Of a stretch of DNA of 24,419 nucleotides, positions 9,348 through 16,509 are shown piece after piece. The notes beneath the pieces are model-generated. The model made no database searches. It had not been told where the DNA came from and saw nothing but the letters and a program-made list of their open reading frames with translations. Source of the stretch: Candidatus Bathyarchaeota archaeon (GTDB taxonomy: Archaea > Asgardarchaeota > Lokiarchaeia > Sigyniarchaeales > Sigyniarchaeaceae); the NCBI GenBank assembly GCA_014729935.1, contig WJJB01000519.1, forward strand, positions 1-24,419, read 5' to 3'. The translations under genes and the position numbers were made by a program. How positions within the stretch are numbered: position 1 is the stretch's first letter; each line of letters begins with the position of its first letter.

Positions 9348-9355
9348 AAAATTGC
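9340..9355. terminator. Small hairpin at convergent gene ends
   Basis: GCAATT, a four-base loop, then AATTGC form a perfect 6-bp stem that includes the TAG stop of the plus-strand gene and sits in the 14-base gap before the hxlB stop. It could act for both strands, but it lacks a T-run, so this is weak. Confidence 0.25.
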
Positions 9356-9361
9356 CAGCAT

Positions 9362-10009
9362 TCACGTGCCAACGCAATGTGCCGCACTCATTTTATCGTT
9401 ATCGATTTGCAACCTTGAAGCTGTTTCGGCAATGACGGCATCTAAGTAGGTGAAAGCTACCTGCTCAAATGCCGTGCCTTCCGGGGTGAGCTTGGCAGTA
9501 TCATCCATCGTTTTCCTATCACGCTTGGTCCTCCCCAGTAACTTGATGGTGAGATCTCCAAGCCGACCAATCACGGATTTCGGGTAACTGGTGATGACAA
9601 TAATTGCCTTTGGCTCGCAATCTCCAACATACGTCCTGAGAAGCTTTTCCACGAGTGGTGTCGTCCCCGAACCACTCAGGACAATGAGATAATCTCCGTC
9701 CTTGATCCTGGGAATGGAGGCAAGATTTGTCACGATATAGGGTTTTGCACCGAGATGAACCAATCGAGTCGCAAAAGCCTGCAGGATAAAGGCAGACCTG
9801 CCAGAGGCCAAGAGGAACATGTGCCTCTTATCGTGAATTGCTTTCATGATAAGATCAATGAATTTCTTGGTACCATCCAGGTTATTCTTGAGGTGCTCGA
9901 TGTTCTCTTTCAGGTTGTCCATAATCTTGTACATGGAGCGGAAAAGTATTTTATCTTCCTTGTTAACTTCCTTGCTTCCTTCGTCGACGCGTTCATTGGC
10001 CTTAGACAT
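9362..10009 (-). CDS. hxlB: 6-phospho-3-hexuloisomerase (SIS domain)
   Basis: 215 aa SIS-fold protein. It interconverts D-arabino-3-hexulose 6-phosphate and fructose 6-phosphate. In archaea this serves the reverse ribulose-monophosphate route that makes ribulose 5-phosphate, or formaldehyde fixation. Seen: ASGRSAFILQAFATRLVHLG (residues 68-87), the nucleotide-sugar-type loop SGSGTT (112-117), and TPEGTAFE with a conserved Glu near 182, followed by YLDAVIAE, all typical of PHI rather than of GlmS or sugar-isomerase SIS proteins. The first about 25 residues are an extra polar extension. In-frame Met26 is an alternative start, although AGGA lies ten bases before the chosen ATG. The partner hexulose-phosphate synthase (hxlA) is not in the window. 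The neighbours mfnF and mfnE share the C1 theme but are on the other strand. Confidence 0.85.
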   Translation of the reverse strand: MSKANERVDEGSKEVNKEDKILFRSMYKIMDNLKENIEHLKNNLDGTKKFIDLIMKAIHDKRHMFLLASGRSAFILQAFATRLVHLGAKPYIVTNLASIPRIKDGDYLIVLSGSGTTPLVEKLLRTYVGDCEPKAIIVITSYPKSVIGRLGDLTIKLLGRTKRDRKTMDDTAKLTPEGTAFEQVAFTYLDAVIAETASRLQIDNDKMSAAHCVGT

Positions 10010-10169
10010 GCGATATCATTCCTGAAGCGATTTTTTGGGGCGAGAGCTGCTTGAACTACATGCCTAGCTTTGATGAATCTATTTTAAAACTTGACACGGT
10101 TATTCCGAGGTTAATATCCGAGTGCAATCGATAACCCAGGACACGCCATGCGTGATCCCGGCGAGGGTA

Positions 10170-10178
10170 TTTATAATT
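10170..10178 (+). promoter_or_regulatory. Candidate TATA box upstream of the 10268 gene and mfnF
   Basis: TTTATAATT sits about 90 bases before the ATG at 10268, between a CCCGG (10157-10161) and a CCCGGG (10182-10187) that form a short inverted pair around it. A second TATA-like run (TTATAT) occurs at 10191-10196. Which one is used is not decidable by eye. Confidence 0.35.
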
Positions 10179-10267
10179 AAACCCGGGCTCTTATATCTCA
10201 TTCCATTAAAAGAAGAATACTAAAAACCTTCCAATAATTCAGGAAATTGAACGAGGTGTTGAACACA

Positions 10268-10582
10268 ATGCCCATGGTAAAACTCGTTGCAGATTTTAAA
10301 AAGCGTTCGGTGGATAATGTAGACAGCACGCCTTTTTTCACTTGTGAAATCATCTTCCCAAGTACAATCGTTCGACATTTTTTTTCAATCAACGAACACC
10401 TCCCCGTTCATGATTTCGTGGAGAAAGCAAGGTTAGCCATGCACGAGGCGAATGAAAAAGTGAAGGAGAAATACGGTTTTTCCTGTTTTGGTTGCACTTA
10501 TTACGACCAGAAATTATGCAAGATGTTGGAAAGGAAAGACCTGCAAGGTTCAAGAGTCCTCGTTCGTGAAATGAAAGGATGA
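10268..10582 (+). CDS. Small cysteine-containing protein of unknown function (104 aa)
   Basis: ATG chosen because GAGGTG lies nine bases upstream, an excellent ribosome-binding site. The in-frame TTG at 10247 would overlap it. The protein starts MPMVKLVADFKKRSVDNVDS. Four cysteines stand at residues 26, 73, 76 and 84; the last three form C-x2-C-x7-C within FSCFGCTYYDQKLCKML. This could hold a metal ion or an iron-sulfur cluster if Cys26 joins, but the pattern is not one I can name. A basic/amphipathic helix (HDFVEKARLAMHEANEKVKE) precedes the cysteines. The gene ends 71 bases before mfnF on the same strand, so it may be the first gene of that operon. No family recognised. Confidence 0.65.
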   Translation: MPMVKLVADFKKRSVDNVDSTPFFTCEIIFPSTIVRHFFSINEHLPVHDFVEKARLAMHEANEKVKEKYGFSCFGCTYYDQKLCKMLERKDLQGSRVLVREMKG

Positions 10583-10653
10583 TTGCTGGAAAAAACCCAG
10601 GACTTCATTGTTTGATCCGGGTTTACGAGTAACTATAGCGCGATGGAAGTACC

Positions 10654-11826
10654 ATGAAAATCCTTGCTATCGGGTTCGATATTGGTGGAGCGAATGTTAA
10701 AGTAGCTTCAGCCATGATCCCCGTGGTCATGGATACCGATGCCATCCTAGAATCGGCTTTCGTTACAAGGAAATACTTCCCGTTATGGAAGAATAGCATT
10801 GATTTACTGGAAAATGTGTTACATGATAGTCTTTTAAAGCACGTGGAACATCACGAATCACTACTGGCATCGGGTAATCCTTGCACTATTCGGGTTGCAG
10901 CAACAATCACCGGAGAGTTATCGGACGCGTTTAATTCCAAGAAAGAAGGCATTATGAAGATATCTGGTGCATTGTCACTTGCATGTGAGCGGGTACGAAA
11001 CATGTTTTTAGAGGTCAAACCACTATTGAAGATTAAACGACCGGTTTTTTATGGCATTGATGGCCATTTCAGGGAATTAGATGAAGCCATCGAGGATTGG
11101 CGCATTATATCAGCAGCCAACTGGCACGCAACAGCTCGATGGTTGGGAACGAGAATTAAAAATGGGCTTTTGATAGATTGTGGTTCAACTACCACGGATA
11201 TCATTCCCATAATTGGACATCATCCATGCACCAAGGGAAGCACAGATTTCGAGCGTTTGATGAGTGGAGAACTCGTTTACACGGGAATTCTTAGGGCAAC
11301 TATCCCGTCCATAAGCCATGAGGTGCCGGTAGGAGAAAAGATGGTTCCAGTGAGTTTCGAGAAATTTGCCATCATGGCGGATGTATATCTGATTCTTGGG
11401 ATGATCTCACCTGAAGATTATACATGCGAAACCCCTGACGGAAGGGAAAAAAACAGTGATGCGGCATGCAGGCGCCTTGCGAGACATGTATGCGAGGACG
11501 CGAGCGAGCTCGGACACCAAAAGATCATGGATATGGCCAAATACTTGCATGCTCAGCAGGTTAAAAGGATCGCCACTTCAGTGAAGCAAGTCATGCAATG
11601 GGTCCAAAATGCACGAGAAGGCAAGAAGAAAAAGAATTTAATAGCTTATGGAACAGGATTGGGAGAGGAAATTCTAATAGAACCTGCCGTGAAGGCTGCG
11701 GGAATTCGCGAACAGAAATTGTCAGCACATTTCATTGGCAAGGAACACTCCATTTCCTCATCAGCGATAGGTATTCTGTTCATAATCATCTTGGATTCTT
11801 GCATGGGTGAAAGTCTTGCCGAGTGA
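10654..11826 (+). CDS. mfnF: Methanofuran biosynthesis protein MfnF (H4MPT-linked C1 pathway, ASKHA/hydantoinase-like fold)
   Basis: 390 aa, fitting the family. MfnF joins the aminomethyl-furan diphosphate unit to gamma-glutamyltyramine, giving the furan-phenoxymethyl core of methanofuran. Seen: the phosphate-binding start IGFDIGGANVKVA (residues 6-18), YFPLWK (41-46), TITGELSDAFNSKKEGI (84-100), SAANWHATARWLG (153-165) and a second ASKHA loop LIDCGSTTTDIIPI (173-186). These are the diagnostic blocks of the 'H4MPT-linked C1 transfer pathway protein' family. GGA follows the initiation region upstream (GATGGAAGTACC before ATG). The stop overlaps the start of mfnE by 20 bases, which implies translational coupling. 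The presence of this pair means the organism probably makes methanofuran and uses a formyl-methanofuran dehydrogenase branch. Confidence 0.85.
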   Translation: MKILAIGFDIGGANVKVASAMIPVVMDTDAILESAFVTRKYFPLWKNSIDLLENVLHDSLLKHVEHHESLLASGNPCTIRVAATITGELSDAFNSKKEGIMKISGALSLACERVRNMFLEVKPLLKIKRPVFYGIDGHFRELDEAIEDWRIISAANWHATARWLGTRIKNGLLIDCGSTTTDIIPIIGHHPCTKGSTDFERLMSGELVYTGILRATIPSISHEVPVGEKMVPVSFEKFAIMADVYLILGMISPEDYTCETPDGREKNSDAACRRLARHVCEDASELGHQKIMDMAKYLHAQQVKRIATSVKQVMQWVQNAREGKKKKNLIAYGTGLGEEILIEPAVKAAGIREQKLSAHFIGKEHSISSSAIGILFIIILDSCMGESLAE

Positions 11827-12595
11827 AGTATATATCAAGGTTTCCGGTACGATACTCGATGATGGGAAATACTTGATAAAAACTTGTACCGGTTTGGTAA
11901 ATTTGGCTCACGAAAATTTAGATACTCAATTCCATGTTATCATGGGTGGTGGTGCAAGAGTTGACGCCCTTCGAAAATCTTTTAGAGAAAATCGAATGTC
12001 CCTCGTGAAAACATGGCGAGATCTTACTGGAGAAACCCTTGAACCAAGATATGCAGCACACTGGTTAGCCATTCAAGAAATGGAGAAAAACGGAAAAGTA
12101 GTTCAAGAATTATTTGAACCCGTTGGAAACCTGAACATGGAAACAGGAATTAAGTACCAACTCCAACAAGCGGACACTGTCCCAGAATCTTGGGACGTCA
12201 CCTCCGATAGTATCATATACTGGCTGGCAGTTCATGAAAGCAAAAGCAATGAAAGGGATCCAATCATCATTCTTCTCAAGCCAGTTGATGGGGTTTTATG
12301 CCCCCATGATCGCAAATCCTGGAAAGAACGGCGGGACGAAAAGATAACTGGATCTCTTTGTCCAGTGGTACATATCAAGAAGGATGGAACGATCCATCCA
12401 CGGTTGCACGCGTATCCCTTTGATAGGCACATCTCGCATCTCGTTCTTGAATATGGAATACCCTTTTACATTGTAAACGTGCGCCTTCCATGGCGTATCA
12501 ATGGTATCCTAAAAGAACCCGATGAACCCCAAACTCCATGCACGAAGGTGTCAAGATTGCCCAATGAATTTGCACACGTGAAGAAAACCACATGA
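11807..12595 (+). CDS. mfnE: [5-(aminomethyl)furan-3-yl]methyl phosphate kinase MfnE (amino-acid kinase fold)
   Basis: 262 aa of the aspartate/uridylate kinase superfamily. MfnE phosphorylates the aminomethylfuran phosphate to the diphosphate that MfnF uses. Seen: KVSGTILDD (residues 11-19, the Lys-x-x-Gly phosphate loop), VIMGGGARVDALRKSF (44-59, glycine loop), AAHWLAIQEM (83-92), and the C-terminal DRHISHLVLEYGIPFYIVN block. The GTG start lies inside the 3' end of mfnF. TTG codons a few residues later are possible alternatives, and no separate ribosome-binding site is obvious. A roughly 12-residue insertion (VKTWRDLTGETLEP) sits between the glycine loop and the AAHW block. The 3' end overlaps the convergent unknown gene by 45 bases. 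Confidence 0.82.
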   Translation: MKVLPSEVYIKVSGTILDDGKYLIKTCTGLVNLAHENLDTQFHVIMGGGARVDALRKSFRENRMSLVKTWRDLTGETLEPRYAAHWLAIQEMEKNGKVVQELFEPVGNLNMETGIKYQLQQADTVPESWDVTSDSIIYWLAVHESKSNERDPIIILLKPVDGVLCPHDRKSWKERRDEKITGSLCPVVHIKKDGTIHPRLHAYPFDRHISHLVLEYGIPFYIVNVRLPWRINGILKEPDEPQTPCTKVSRLPNEFAHVKKTT

Positions 12596-13312
12596 AGATG
12601 AAGGGGATGGAGGAGTTTCGATGATTCTCTCAATTGAAAAAGAGTCACAAAGTATTTCAGAATCAAGCCGTGTCTTTGAACTGACTAGAACCCTTCCATC
12701 CAAGTCTTCGAGATCGTTCATGACTTGGCTTACCCTAAAAAGCAAAGAAAGTGGCACGTGGAAGGTAGTATAAGGTCTATCAAACCGCTTGATGAAATCC
12801 AACAGCGGTAGATTTTCAACAAGTATGCGCGTGAAAAATCCATAAATGGTATCCATGAGATCAAGAAATTGGTTCATTTCCAATACATCATCTGCATTCC
12901 TGCATGTGTTGTGAGTTGCTAACAAAAAACCTTGAATGGCAGATTCGAGATCAGGCACCTCGTTCAGGAACGGGGATCCTGAAAGAGCATCTCGCACGCG
13001 GTTCGTTTCGGTAACATGCGGGTGCGTTTGGATTTCCATTGTCGATGGTTTCCTGCCTCTATTGATTGTATTCCAAGCGGTAATGACCAAATCCTGAAGA
13101 AGGTCGACATCCACCCTGTATAACTCGAAAAGATGAATGAAGTGCATGGGTTGATCATTCAAGACTCTTACCCTGAACGGGGGTATGGGAGGCATGAACA
13201 ATAACGAGGGTATAGTAACGAATGGTTCACAGAGAGTCTCCATTCCGGGAAGGGCATCCAAGAGTGAATTCCCCAGCACATCGACGAATTTCCTGTTTTT
13301 AGGGGGAAGCAT
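12551..13312 (-). CDS. Unrecognised 253-aa protein overlapping the adenine methyltransferase gene
   Basis: The ATG lies inside the last codons of the upstream DNA methyltransferase gene (14-base overlap), so the two are very probably co-translated. The product starts MLPPKNRKFVDVLGNSLLDA. It is soluble and mixed alpha/beta at the N-terminus (PFVTIPSLLFMPPIPPFRVRV), then mainly helical (residues about 105-200), ending in a Ser/Pro/Cys-rich tail (TPPSPSSSCGFLHVCKF). I see no PD-(D/E)XK, HNH, GIY-YIG or PLD nuclease motif. The gene order would allow a restriction enzyme or an accessory partner of the methylase, but nothing in the protein proves this. Its last 45 bases are antisense to the end of mfnE. 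Confidence 0.65.
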   Translation of the reverse strand: MLPPKNRKFVDVLGNSLLDALPGMETLCEPFVTIPSLLFMPPIPPFRVRVLNDQPMHFIHLFELYRVDVDLLQDLVITAWNTINRGRKPSTMEIQTHPHVTETNRVRDALSGSPFLNEVPDLESAIQGFLLATHNTCRNADDVLEMNQFLDLMDTIYGFFTRILVENLPLLDFIKRFDRPYTTFHVPLSLLFRVSQVMNDLEDLDGRVLVSSKTRLDSEILCDSFSIERIIETPPSPSSSCGFLHVCKFIGQS

Positions 13313-14105
13313 AATTATTCACCAGGATTTCCCTCTTGGAGTTGTTTCCAGGCTTGCAAGTAACGCTATAATTAACCTCCAAGGTGTCAGTATTGAATTC
13401 AGAAAAAATTTCACGGAAACCAGAATTTAATGACAGGAGAAAGCGGCCTTTTATATTCCTGCAAGTTTCCAGCAAGAATTCGTGATCAAAAGGGCAATTG
13501 TAGGCATACTCCGTTTCGTAAGGAGGATCTAAATAGAAAAATGTCTTTTGAGAATCATATTTCTTCACGACTTCGTGGAACGGCAGCTCGTGCAAATGCA
13601 CCTGCTTCAAGCGTTTATGAGCTTGCATGAGGGGATATTCTTTGAACATGTAAGACCTTGCTTTCTTGTCTGGTGTCGAGGCAAAAGGTGAATTGCATGT
13701 TCCCTTCTTGTTGAACCGAAAGAGACCGCCATAAGCATTTTTCACTATGTAATACATCCTGAATGCTCGTTCGACGGGTTCAAGGTCATCCCACTTGGAA
13801 CAACGGTATTCCATGAAAAAGTCTCTTGCAACCAAGCTACAACGCAATCGCCTCATGAATCTTCCAAAAAAGCGTTCATCTTGAACTACCCTGTAGAAAT
13901 TCATGAGATGGGAATCGATATCTCCTAGCACTTCAACCCTTGAAGGTTTGGGTTGATTCCCTTGCCTGGTGGAATTCTTGAAGAAAAAAATTGCTGCAGA
14001 ACCTGCAAATGGTTCAACATATGTTTCGTGATCTTCTGGAATCAACCGGCATATCCTCCGCCGGAGCAGTCGCTTTGAGCCAACCCATTTCAACGGTGAA
14101 TCCAT
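13299..14105 (-). CDS. D12-class N6-adenine DNA methyltransferase (Dam family)
   Basis: 268 aa from the chosen ATG, a normal length for Dam/DpnM-type enzymes. Transfers a methyl group from S-adenosylmethionine to adenine N6 in a short DNA site. Seen: the N-terminal SAM loop PLKWVGSKRLL (residues 4-14), motif I YVEPFAGSAAIFFF (29-42), NAYGGLFRFNKKG (123-135), the catalytic DPPY (193-196) in FFYLDPPYETEY, and the C-terminal KREILVNNY. The order is that of the alpha class. The target site cannot be told from sequence. An open frame extends 23 codons further upstream, but MDSPLKWVG is the usual family start, and a TATA box lies 28 bases before this ATG. The overlapping downstream gene suggests either a two-gene modification (restriction) unit or a solitary methylase with a partner. 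Confidence 0.9.
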   Translation of the reverse strand: MDSPLKWVGSKRLLRRRICRLIPEDHETYVEPFAGSAAIFFFKNSTRQGNQPKPSRVEVLGDIDSHLMNFYRVVQDERFFGRFMRRLRCSLVARDFFMEYRCSKWDDLEPVERAFRMYYIVKNAYGGLFRFNKKGTCNSPFASTPDKKARSYMFKEYPLMQAHKRLKQVHLHELPFHEVVKKYDSQKTFFYLDPPYETEYAYNCPFDHEFLLETCRNIKGRFLLSLNSGFREIFSEFNTDTLEVNYSVTCKPGNNSKREILVNNYASP

Positions 14106-14126
14106 CAGGTAAGAAACTAGAAGGGA

Positions 14127-14141
14127 ATTTAAAAATATAAC
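14127..14141 (-). promoter_or_regulatory. TATA box of the methyltransferase gene
   Basis: The minus strand reads GTTATATTTTTAAAT, centred about 28 bases upstream of the methyltransferase ATG and just downstream of the zinc-ribbon stop codon. The spacing predicts a leaderless transcript, and no ribosome-binding site is seen. The methylase pair can therefore be transcribed independently of the zinc-ribbon gene. Confidence 0.5.
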
Positions 14142-14142
14142 T

Positions 14143-14742
14143 TCAGATGGAAGTTCCGCAATTGGTGCACACAATTTCCCCTTCGAGATTCTTATCGATC
14201 AAGCCCCCGCAATATGGGCAGTATTTCCGAGTTTCCTCGAACTTATCCGACTCCGGACTCAATTTGGTATTATTTTTCACATGGGAATGTGGGTAGGAAG
14301 GATTATGGGAGTCCAATGGTTCAGGTGTAGTTTCTTGTTGCGTTGATTCATTTTCGAGCAAGTAATACTTCATTTCTTGAATGTAGATGATGAGATCGTT
14401 GATTTTGGGAATGTATACTATAAGGAACAACAGGCCGGTGATAATCGTGAGGAGAACTAACCAGAACCAATTCATATGACGTAAGGATATTCTAACCTTC
14501 GTGATTTGCTGTCCGGTGTTCAAGGTCCTTGATTGCAAGACAATCCTTCCCCTTGCAAACCATAAAGTTCCTTGTTGCTTCTTGGATGGATAGCATATTT
14601 TTATAATCCTTGTATCTACCTTGGGTGGATTCCCTCTATTCAAGATATCAAATATCTTATCATCTTTCAACCGGTCTTCAATCAATGGGAGATAATAATC
14701 CGCTCCGCCTGACATCGTGATGGATTTGGATGGAATGAGCAT
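14143..14742 (-). CDS. Membrane-attached zinc-ribbon protein (199 aa)
   Basis: Seen: a soluble N-terminal domain (residues 1-88) with a hydrophobic strand pattern (GTLWFARGRIVLQSRTL) resembling small beta-rich domains, a membrane helix at about 92-110 (WFWLVLLTIITGLLFLIVYI), a polar Gln/Thr/Pro/Ser/His spacer (131-168), and a C-terminal zinc ribbon YCPYCGG...IVCTNCGTSI with Cys175, Cys178, Cys192 and Cys195. Known: such ribbons tether or recruit partner proteins in many archaeal membrane proteins. The precise family is not recognised. The first ATG has AGGTGA only one base upstream, which is tight, so an in-frame ATG nine codons later (14715, MSGGADYYL) is a real alternative. It lies 118 bases downstream of the thermosome gene on the same strand, with an oligo-T tract between them. 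Confidence 0.75.
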   Translation of the reverse strand: MLIPSKSITMSGGADYYLPLIEDRLKDDKIFDILNRGNPPKVDTRIIKICYPSKKQQGTLWFARGRIVLQSRTLNTGQQITKVRISLRHMNWFWLVLLTIITGLLFLIVYIPKINDLIIYIQEMKYYLLENESTQQETTPEPLDSHNPSYPHSHVKNNTKLSPESDKFEETRKYCPYCGGLIDKNLEGEIVCTNCGTSI

Positions 14743-14828
14743 TTCACCTTTTTAATGGTATACCCTGATGACTCATTTCAAGTAAGAAAGTCATGGCTAA
14801 AATATTACTCCTTGATGACTTCAATAGG

Positions 14829-14850
14829 AAAAAAAATGATTAATAAAAGT
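14829..14850 (-). terminator. Oligo-T terminator after the thermosome gene
   Basis: Read on the minus strand, TTTTATTAATCA is followed by eight T residues (14836-14829), 25 bases beyond the thermosome stop. Archaeal RNA polymerase ends at such T-runs without needing a hairpin. Confidence 0.5.
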
Positions 14851-14860
14851 GGAGATGGGA

Positions 14861-16456
14861 TCAATCGCTCAAATTACCTGCGCGAATGACATCATCGATG
14901 CGAACGATCATCATTGCAACTTCTGCAGCTGTCCTGACGGCAACCTTCATTAGATCAACGGGTTCCACAACTCCAGCATCTCGCATGTCTTCAACTTTAT
15001 TGGTATAGAGATTATATCCCTTGAAATAATCACCTTCATTCACATGCGACGAACGAATAGCACTAAGAGCTTCTATGCCATCGATTCCTGCATTCTCAGC
15101 TAAGGTGAGGGGGATGCTTTCCAATGCCGTTGCAAAGCGCTCTATGACGAGTTGTTCTCTTCCCGTGAAGGTCTTGGCGAATTCGTTGAGTTGTTTTGAA
15201 ATTTCCACCTCAACAGCACCTCCACCTGCAACGATATGAGGGTGCTCCAAGATTTTGGATGCAATGCAAAGAGCATCATGTAAACCACGTTCAACTTCAT
15301 CGAGTGATTTCCCACCTTCACCCCGGATCAAGATAGTTAATGCTTGTGGGTTCTCGCAACCTTCTATGAAAATAAACTTCGAGTCGGCTACCGGTTTCTC
15401 TTCTATCACCTTGCAGCTTCCTAAATCATCCGGAGTTGCGTCATCTAGTGAATTGAGAATGCTCGCGCCCGTTGCCTCGGCAATGAGCTTTATATCCGAG
15501 GTGCTAACGCTCTTGATTGCCATGATCCCTGCCTTTTTCAGGAAATGAATGGCTGTATCGTCCATAGATTTACTAGAAATCACCGCATTGACACCAAGAG
15601 ATACCAACGAATCAATCTTTTTCTCTGCCATCCGCTCTTCTTCATCAAGGAAAGACGCGATGTTCTCGGGGGATTTTATGGAGATTTTTGCATCCCATTC
15701 CCCCTTCTTTGCTTCCAATGCAAACCCAAGAATTGCGATCTTCGGTTGATCTACTCGTCGAGGCATCTGGCTGTGGACGATTTCTTTATCGGAGACGAAC
15801 CCGTGAATAAGCTTGGTATCCTCAAGGGCGTCCCCTCCTTCCTTTTTCACGATCTTGATTTTATCAACATTGCGCTTGAGTGCTTTTATTCCTGCCTTCT
15901 TGAGGGCAAGCATAGCATCCAAGGCGATGTCGCTTAGTCTATCTTTTCCAAGGGATATGAGTTTGCTATTCATGGATGTACTCACGACTTTCTTCATCAT
16001 ATCCCTGTCACTTTCATCAAGTTCTTGAGCGATTGCATCAAGGATCTCCAGCGCCTTGTTCTTGGCAGCATAGATGCCCTTCGCCACGATACTGGGATGA
16101 ACACCGCTATGAATCAGCTCACCGATGCTTTTCAAGATGTTACCAGCCAAGATCACGCTGGTAGTTGTTCCATCCCCGACCTCATCATCTTGGGTTTCTG
16201 CAACGCTTACCATCATTTTCGCAGTAGGATGCTTAACATCGATCTCCTTCAGGATGGTAGCACCATCATTGGTGATGGTGAGGTCCCCCAATCCATCGAT
16301 CAGCAGCTTATCCAAACCTTTTGGGCCAAGAGTGGACCTTACCGCTTCAGCAATTGCCATTGCTGCAGCCATATTATTCTCGAAGGCTTTCTTGCCTCTT
16401 TTTTGTTCCGTACCTTCCTTTAAAACAACCATTGGAAGATTCTTGTATAATGGCAT
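14861..16456 (-). CDS. thsA: Thermosome subunit (group II chaperonin, CCT/TCP-1 family)
   Basis: 531 aa ATP-driven folding chaperonin subunit that forms double rings in the cytosol. Seen: the equatorial ATP site NDGATILKEIDVKHPTAK (63-80) and DDEVGDGTTT (90-99), the apical-domain block with protrusion helix (RMAEKKIDSLVSLGVNAVIS), IVAGGGAVEVEISKQL, and the C-terminal VRTAAEVAMMIVRIDDVI. The protein stops at AGNLSD. The Gly-Gly-Met tail common in thermosome subunits, which lines the ring cavity, is absent. The first ATG gives MPLYKNLPMVVLKEGTEQ. A second ATG eight codons on is also possible. The promoter carries a striking palindrome (16486-16509) over its TATA-like core, which may mark stress control. 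Subunit type (alpha, beta or gamma) cannot be told, so the symbol is generic. Confidence 0.95.
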   Translation of the reverse strand: MPLYKNLPMVVLKEGTEQKRGKKAFENNMAAAMAIAEAVRSTLGPKGLDKLLIDGLGDLTITNDGATILKEIDVKHPTAKMMVSVAETQDDEVGDGTTTSVILAGNILKSIGELIHSGVHPSIVAKGIYAAKNKALEILDAIAQELDESDRDMMKKVVSTSMNSKLISLGKDRLSDIALDAMLALKKAGIKALKRNVDKIKIVKKEGGDALEDTKLIHGFVSDKEIVHSQMPRRVDQPKIAILGFALEAKKGEWDAKISIKSPENIASFLDEEERMAEKKIDSLVSLGVNAVISSKSMDDTAIHFLKKAGIMAIKSVSTSDIKLIAEATGASILNSLDDATPDDLGSCKVIEEKPVADSKFIFIEGCENPQALTILIRGEGGKSLDEVERGLHDALCIASKILEHPHIVAGGGAVEVEISKQLNEFAKTFTGREQLVIERFATALESIPLTLAENAGIDGIEALSAIRSSHVNEGDYFKGYNLYTNKVEDMRDAGVVEPVDLMKVAVRTAAEVAMMIVRIDDVIRAGNLSD

Positions 16457-16485
16457 TATTGTTCACGTGCATTAATCAGGTTACG

Positions 16486-16509
16486 TACTTGCATTTTAAA
16501 GTGCAAGTA
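16486..16509 (-). promoter_or_regulatory. 24-bp palindrome over the thermosome TATA region
   Basis: TACTTGCA (16486-16493) and TGCAAGTA (16502-16509) are perfect 8-bp inverted arms around an 8-base core containing the self-complementary TTTAAA (16495-16500). Only one of the 12 base pairs is mismatched. The core is 38-45 bases upstream of the thermosome ATG, where a TATA box is expected. Inferred: an operator for a dimeric regulator that would block or assist TBP binding. Confidence 0.55.

Noticed and set aside
13299..14174. Longer methyltransferase start at 14174
   Set aside because: The extra 23 residues overlap the end of the zinc-ribbon gene and precede the canonical PLKWVGSK start; a TATA box within that extension supports the shorter form.
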